Source: Pseudooceanicola onchidii (lineage in GTDB: Bacteria; Pseudomonadota; Alphaproteobacteria; Rhodobacterales; Rhodobacteraceae). From it: a stretch of 64,000 nt of DNA. The translations under genes and the position numbers were made by a program. The notes under the pieces are model-generated. The model worked only from the letters and a program-made list of their open reading frames with translations. It was not told where the DNA came from and did not search any database. Below are positions 60,875 to 64,000 of the stretch, in pieces. The DNA is taken from the NCBI RefSeq assembly GCF_004959925.1, contig NZ_SPUW01000003.1, positions 62,001 to 126,000 on the forward strand, in the 5' to 3' direction. The first letter of the stretch is position 1, and each line of letters starts with the position of its first letter.

Positions 60875-62139
60875 AGCGGTGCTCCGAAGACCTGGTTGCC
60901 GGCGACCCATGTGGCGCGGACGCGGCCCTGCATCCGGGCCTCGTCAAAGGGGGTGTTCTTGGATTTGGACAACAGTTTGAAGCGGTCCATGATGAAGGGC
61001 GCGTCCGGGTCGAACAGCACAAGGTCCGCCGGGGCGCCGACCGCCAGCCGCCCCTGCGGCAGGCCCAGCCGTTTCGCCGGGTTCAGCGACAGGGCGCGGA
61101 ACAGCTGCGGCAGGGTCAGGTCGCCGGAATGGAAAAGCCGCATGGCTGCGGGCAGCAGCGTCTGCAATCCGACGGCGCCACTGGCGGCGGCCTCGTAGGG
61201 CAGGCGTTTGCTTTCCTCGTCCTGCGGCGTGTGCATGGAACAGATGATGTCGATCAGTCCTGACGCCACGGCCTCGACCACGGCCTTGCGGTCATCTTCG
61301 TGGCGCAGCGGCGGTTTGACTTTGAAGAAGGTTCTGTAATTGGCGACATCAAGCTCGTTCAGCGTCAGGTGGTGGATCGACACGCCCGCCGTGATGTCCA
61401 GACCGTTGCCCTTGGCGCGTTCAAGCGCGGGCAGGGCGCGGGCAGTCGTGATCTGGTCGACGTGATAGCGCGCGCCCGTCATCTCGAGCAGGGCGATGTC
61501 GCGGTCGATTCCCATGCGTTCCGCCATCGGGCTGACGGCGGGCAGGCCCCGCAGGGACGCGAACTTGCCCGAGGTGGCGCAGGCACCGTCCGACAGCACC
61601 GGTTCCTGCACGTGGCCGACGACCAGCGCGCCGCGCGACCGGGCATAGGTCAGCGCCCGGCTCAGCACCTTGGCCGAGGTCACGACGTGATCGCCATCGG
61701 TGAAGGCCACGGCGCCCGCGTCCATCAGAAACCCGATCTCGGTCATTTCCGTGCCGGCGCGGCCCTTGGTCAGCGCAGCCATGGGCAGCACGCGGACGGG
61801 CGAGGCTTCGCGCGCGCGGCGGGCGACGAATTCAAGCGTTTCGGGATTGTCGATGGTCGGGCTGGTGTCGGGACAGGTGACCATGGTGGTGACGCCACCC
61901 GCCGCCGCCGCCTGACCGGCCGAGCCGAAGCTTTCCTTGTGCCGTTCGCCCGGCTCGCAGACCTTCACCCCGATATCGACGATGCCGGGCGCCAGGCAAA
62001 GCCCGCCACAGTCGATGCCGTCACCGGCGCCGTCATGGCGGGCCGTGATCACGCCATCCTTCAGGGTCAGGCCGCCGGTCGTCTCGGTCCCGGTCTCGGG
62101 GTCGATCAGGCGCAGATTGGTAAGGGTCGTGGCGCTCAT
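60871..62139 (-). CDS. pyrC: Dihydroorotase-like protein, probably catalytically inactive (PyrX type)
   Basis: A 422-residue protein of the class I dihydroorotase family by length and by GLCLAPGIVDI, ASGAVGLQTLLPAA, LSLNPAKRLGLPQGRLAVGAPADLVLFD (in parts). The metal motif, normally DxHxHxRE, reads D55-IGVKVC-E: Gly57 and Lys59 replace both histidines and Cys61 the substrate Arg. The usual TDHAPH is CSMHTPQ (300-306), so the catalytic Asp and last His are also lost. Pseudomonas pyrC' proteins, linked to pyrB, show the same loss and hold ATCase together. Confidence 0.85.
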   Translation of the reverse strand: MSATTLTNLRLIDPETGTETTGGLTLKDGVITARHDGAGDGIDCGGLCLAPGIVDIGVKVCEPGERHKESFGSAGQAAAAGGVTTMVTCPDTSPTIDNPETLEFVARRAREASPVRVLPMAALTKGRAGTEMTEIGFLMDAGAVAFTDGDHVVTSAKVLSRALTYARSRGALVVGHVQEPVLSDGACATSGKFASLRGLPAVSPMAERMGIDRDIALLEMTGARYHVDQITTARALPALERAKGNGLDITAGVSIHHLTLNELDVANYRTFFKVKPPLRHEDDRKAVVEAVASGLIDIICSMHTPQDEESKRLPYEAAASGAVGLQTLLPAAMRLFHSGDLTLPQLFRALSLNPAKRLGLPQGRLAVGAPADLVLFDPDAPFIMDRFKLLSKSKNTPFDEARMQGRVRATWVAGNQVFGAPL

Positions 62140-62675
62140 GCGAATAGTCCCATGACGATGAGGATCAGCGCCGCCATGCCCAGCAAAAGCCAGAGCGTCA
62201 GGCGGCTGGTCTTCGGGGCATTCACCGGCGCGGGCTGCGGCGCCGGGGTGGTGATGCCGCTGGCCGCTTCGCTGCGCAGCGGTTCCATCGTGGTGGCGAC
62301 CGGGGTCATCGACCAGCTGCCGAAATGCGCCAGCGGCGGTTTGGGCGACAAGGGGACATGCGCGCCGTCGAAGGCCGCCCCCTTGATGATGACCACAGCG
62401 CCCCGGATGGCGTCGATCCGGGCGCGGTCGGCGGCGATCTGCCCCTCGTCCACGCCAATGCCTTCGGTCAGGAACCCGGCCAGGCCGATGCCGTCCAGAT
62501 CCTCGGCCACCGCGCCTTCGACCTGCGTGTCATCCAGGCTGTCGACGCCCAGGGCCTCGCGCAGCGGATAAGCCCCGGTGTCGGGATCGGGCGTCACGAA
62601 GGACCAAAGCGCGTCTTCGTCCAGATTGGCGGTGAACAGGTGGACCGTCTCGCGGTCGCCGGAGGTCAGGGTCAT
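62136..62675 (-). CDS. Tail-anchored protein of unknown function in the pyrB operon
   Basis: A 179-residue protein with an acidic soluble part (DRETVHLFTANLDEDALW, GVDSLDDTQVEG), a Pro/Ala linker (about 130-155), and one C-terminal helix (LTLWLLLGMAALILIVMGLFA). Such a tail anchor would place the rest in the cytoplasm. It overlaps both neighbours by 4 bases. No family recognised. Confidence 0.7.
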   Translation of the reverse strand: MTLTSGDRETVHLFTANLDEDALWSFVTPDPDTGAYPLREALGVDSLDDTQVEGAVAEDLDGIGLAGFLTEGIGVDEGQIAADRARIDAIRGAVVIIKGAAFDGAHVPLSPKPPLAHFGSWSMTPVATTMEPLRSEAASGITTPAPQPAPVNAPKTSRLTLWLLLGMAALILIVMGLFA

Positions 62676-63241
62676 GCTGTGCCCTTTGCTTGTTGATCCG
62701 CCAGGCGGCGGTCACGGACGTTGGTCATCAGGCGATAGACCTCGTGGCCGTCCTCAAGCCGTTCGAAGCCGATATCGACCGCCCGCGTGCCGTTCTTGGT
62801 CTGCCGGTATTCCTTGGCGAAATTGATGGTCACAAGATTGTCCGCCTTGAACTCGAGAACGCTGTCGCCGTCGATCTGCCACGACCGCAGACGCCGCCCG
62901 GCCAGCGGCATGTCGGTCGCGATGAAGGCGCGGCGGTCGGTCAGCGTGTACCAGGTGTGCCTGCGCCGCCAGGGTCCCCAGAAGAAGGCGCCGAATGCCA
63001 GCGAGATCCCGACCGAGAAATGGATCAGCCCGAAGCTCCAGAAATACCCCCCCGCCATCGAGGCCATCATCATCCAGACGGCGGCGAACCCGGCAAAGAA
63101 CAGGCCGAACAGCGCGCCCCCGATCTGCGCCACGCCGATCACGAAGGCTGCATCCGGACGCCCCTGCCACAGGATCTCCTCTCCGGGGGCCAGAACGCCA
63201 TCCCAGCCTTCGCCGGTGGCGGCGTGATTGCGTCCGCTCAT
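62672..63241 (-). CDS. bPH2-like membrane protein, copy 1
   Basis: A 189-residue protein: GEEILWQGRPD near residue 20, two transmembrane helices (about 33-60 and 66-92), then a PH-like beta domain with WYTLTDRRAFIATD and a closing helix. This is the bacterial PH (bPH2/YdbT-like) arrangement. Operon position between pyrB and pyrC-like. Function unknown. Confidence 0.75.
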   Translation of the reverse strand: MSGRNHAATGEGWDGVLAPGEEILWQGRPDAAFVIGVAQIGGALFGLFFAGFAAVWMMMASMAGGYFWSFGLIHFSVGISLAFGAFFWGPWRRRHTWYTLTDRRAFIATDMPLAGRRLRSWQIDGDSVLEFKADNLVTINFAKEYRQTKNGTRAVDIGFERLEDGHEVYRLMTNVRDRRLADQQAKGTA

Positions 63242-63678
63242 GCGGCCACCTGTCCGGTGTCGGGCGCGGTGGCGGCGCGGCAGCGGTTCAGGCGCGTGGC
63301 CAGCCAGGCGGGGCTGGCGAGGGCGACGATCCGGTGATCGCGGTCGCAGGTCTTCACGGTCAGGGAATGCGCGCCGACGTCGAAACTGCGGATCTCGTCC
63401 AGCGGAATGACCCGGTCCGGCGCGATCAGCAGCCGCCGGTCGGTCAGGCAATAATCCAGACGCCGCCGGACCAGAAGATGAGCTATGGCGTTGAAGCCGC
63501 TGAAAACGGCAAGGAAATGCAAAAGCCCCACCATATGGACCGCCCCTGTCAGGGCCCAGGTCGCGACGGCATAGATCGCCATCGCCAGCATCGCGGTCAG
63601 CACGATACCCGCCAGCAGCGGCCCGGCGCTTCGGTCGCGGCGTGCGATGACCTGTTCACCGGGATCGGGTCGGATCAC
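63238..63678 (-). CDS. bPH2-like membrane protein, copy 2
   Basis: A 146-residue relative of the preceding protein: [11 protein letters not shown], two helices (about 20-42 and 48-66), and [23 protein letters not shown]. It starts 4 bases into the end of pyrB and overlaps copy 1 likewise. The two may form a heteromer at the membrane (inference). Confidence 0.72.
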   Translation of the reverse strand: MIRPDPGEQVIARRDRSAGPLLAGIVLTAMLAMAIYAVATWALTGAVHMVGLLHFLAVFSGFNAIAHLLVRRRLDYCLTDRRLLIAPDRVIPLDEIRSFDVGAHSLTVKTCDRDHRIVALASPAWLATRLNRCRAATAPDTGQVAA

Positions 63679-64000
63679 GCCGCCGCCCTCCGCGTCTTCA
63701 GGTTGCGCGCCAGCAGGTCCATGGCGGCCATGCGGACGGCCACGCCCATCTCGACCTGTTCCTGGATGACCGACCGGTTGATGTCGTCGGCCAGGGTGCC
63801 GTCGATCTCGACGCCGCGGTTCATCGGGCCGGGGTGCATGACGATGGCGTCCTCCTTGGCGTGCGACAGCTTTTCGGCGTCCAGTCCATAGAGGTGGTAA
63901 TACTCGCGCTCGGACGGGATGAAACCGCCGTCCATCCGTTCTTTCTGAAGCCGCAGCATCATCACGACGTCAACGTCCTGCAATCCCTGGGCCATGTCCT
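63675..64000 (-). CDS. pyrB: Aspartate carbamoyltransferase catalytic subunit, 5' end off window
   Basis: The C-terminal 108 residues of Pyr[17 protein letters not shown], then [18 protein letters not shown], and the carbamoyl-phosphate/aspartate loop [13 protein letters not shown], which is diagnostic. It condenses carbamoyl phosphate with aspartate in pyrimidine synthesis. It heads a leftward operon that ends in plsY. Confidence 0.95.
   Translation of the reverse strand, partial: DMAQGLQDVDVVMMLRLQKERMDGGFIPSEREYYHLYGLDAEKLSHAKEDAIVMHPGPMNRGVEIDGTLADDINRSVIQEQVEMGVAVRMAAMDLLARNLKTRRAAA

Noticed and set aside
1-64000. CRISPR array, toxin-antitoxin or phage-defence island
   Set aside because: No regularly spaced repeats, no cas-like, nuclease-island or paired small-toxin genes were seen. 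The repeats present are REP-like or dispersed single copies.

Overview
The window reads as chromosomal DNA of a GC-rich alphaproteobacterium of the order Rhodobacterales (Roseobacter/Rhodobacter relatives). Evidence: a bztABCD-type glutamate/glutamine/aspartate transporter, an ATP12 F1-assembly chaperone, a VPLPA-CTERM surface protein, a short-LID adenylate kinase, plant-type glutamate-cysteine ligase, the family-typical dispersed repeat that starts TTCACCTTCCCGAAA, and dense operons whose genes overlap by ATGA or TAATG. No phage genes, transposases, integrases or CRISPR arrays were seen.

Layout. 0-3.7 kb is a small accessory block (quinone oxidoreductase-like protein and divergent HxlR regulator, a 2OG-Fe(II) oxygenase-like protein, two DUF3237 paralogues flanking a VPLPA-CTERM protein). 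3.8-17.0 kb holds the spc and alpha ribosomal operons: rpmC-rpsQ-rplN-rplX-rplE-rpsN-rpsH-rplF-rplR-rpsE-rpmD, rplO-secY-adk and rpsM-rpsK-rpoA-rplQ. They are split by accessory genes (ChaC-like and VWA proteins; a metallo-beta-lactamase-fold sulfur enzyme plus rhodanese) and by REP-like palindromes, and the segments have their own recognisable promoters and terminators. 17.1-22.8 kb: a Do-type protease, rarA, crcB, rluC, a HAD phosphatase and ATP12. 22.8-27.7 kb: bztABCD. 27.8-33.3 kb: sulfotransferase, SMR pump, argB-ferredoxin-sixA, an outer-membrane barrel, engB and a MOSC protein. 33.3-41.5 kb: yidC at one end and rpmH-rnpA-yidD at the other, separated by an EAL protein, ttcA, a FAD amino-acid dehydrogenase, a 68-residue protein and a Rieske oxygenase.

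41.6-50.0 kb: TVP38 plus a disulfide-reductase-like flavoprotein, an orphan histidine kinase, tRNA-Arg(ACG), an ABC exporter, an S49 protease, a 54-residue zinc-ribbon peptide, a Ca/Na antiporter and a pteridine-reductase-like SDR. 50.0-58.2 kb: uvrC, pgsA, moaD, moaE, an OmpA-family protein, ubiA and rsmE. 58.2-64 kb: gshA, a GbsR-type regulator, and a leftward operon pyrB-bPH2-bPH2-tail-anchored protein-pyrC-plsY.

Most genes are housekeeping genes. The points that most deserve a second look are: (i) the pyrB-linked dihydroorotase, which has lost its metal-binding and catalytic residues and so looks like a structural pseudo-enzyme, in an operon with two membrane PH-like proteins and plsY; (ii) the pteridine-reductase-like SDR with Arg in place of the catalytic Lys; (iii) paired REP-like palindromes inside ribosomal operons; (iv) the TTG start of rpsM behind a long structured leader; (v) the 11-bp ubiA/rsmE divergent spacer. 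I found no clear evidence of an entirely new multi-gene system.
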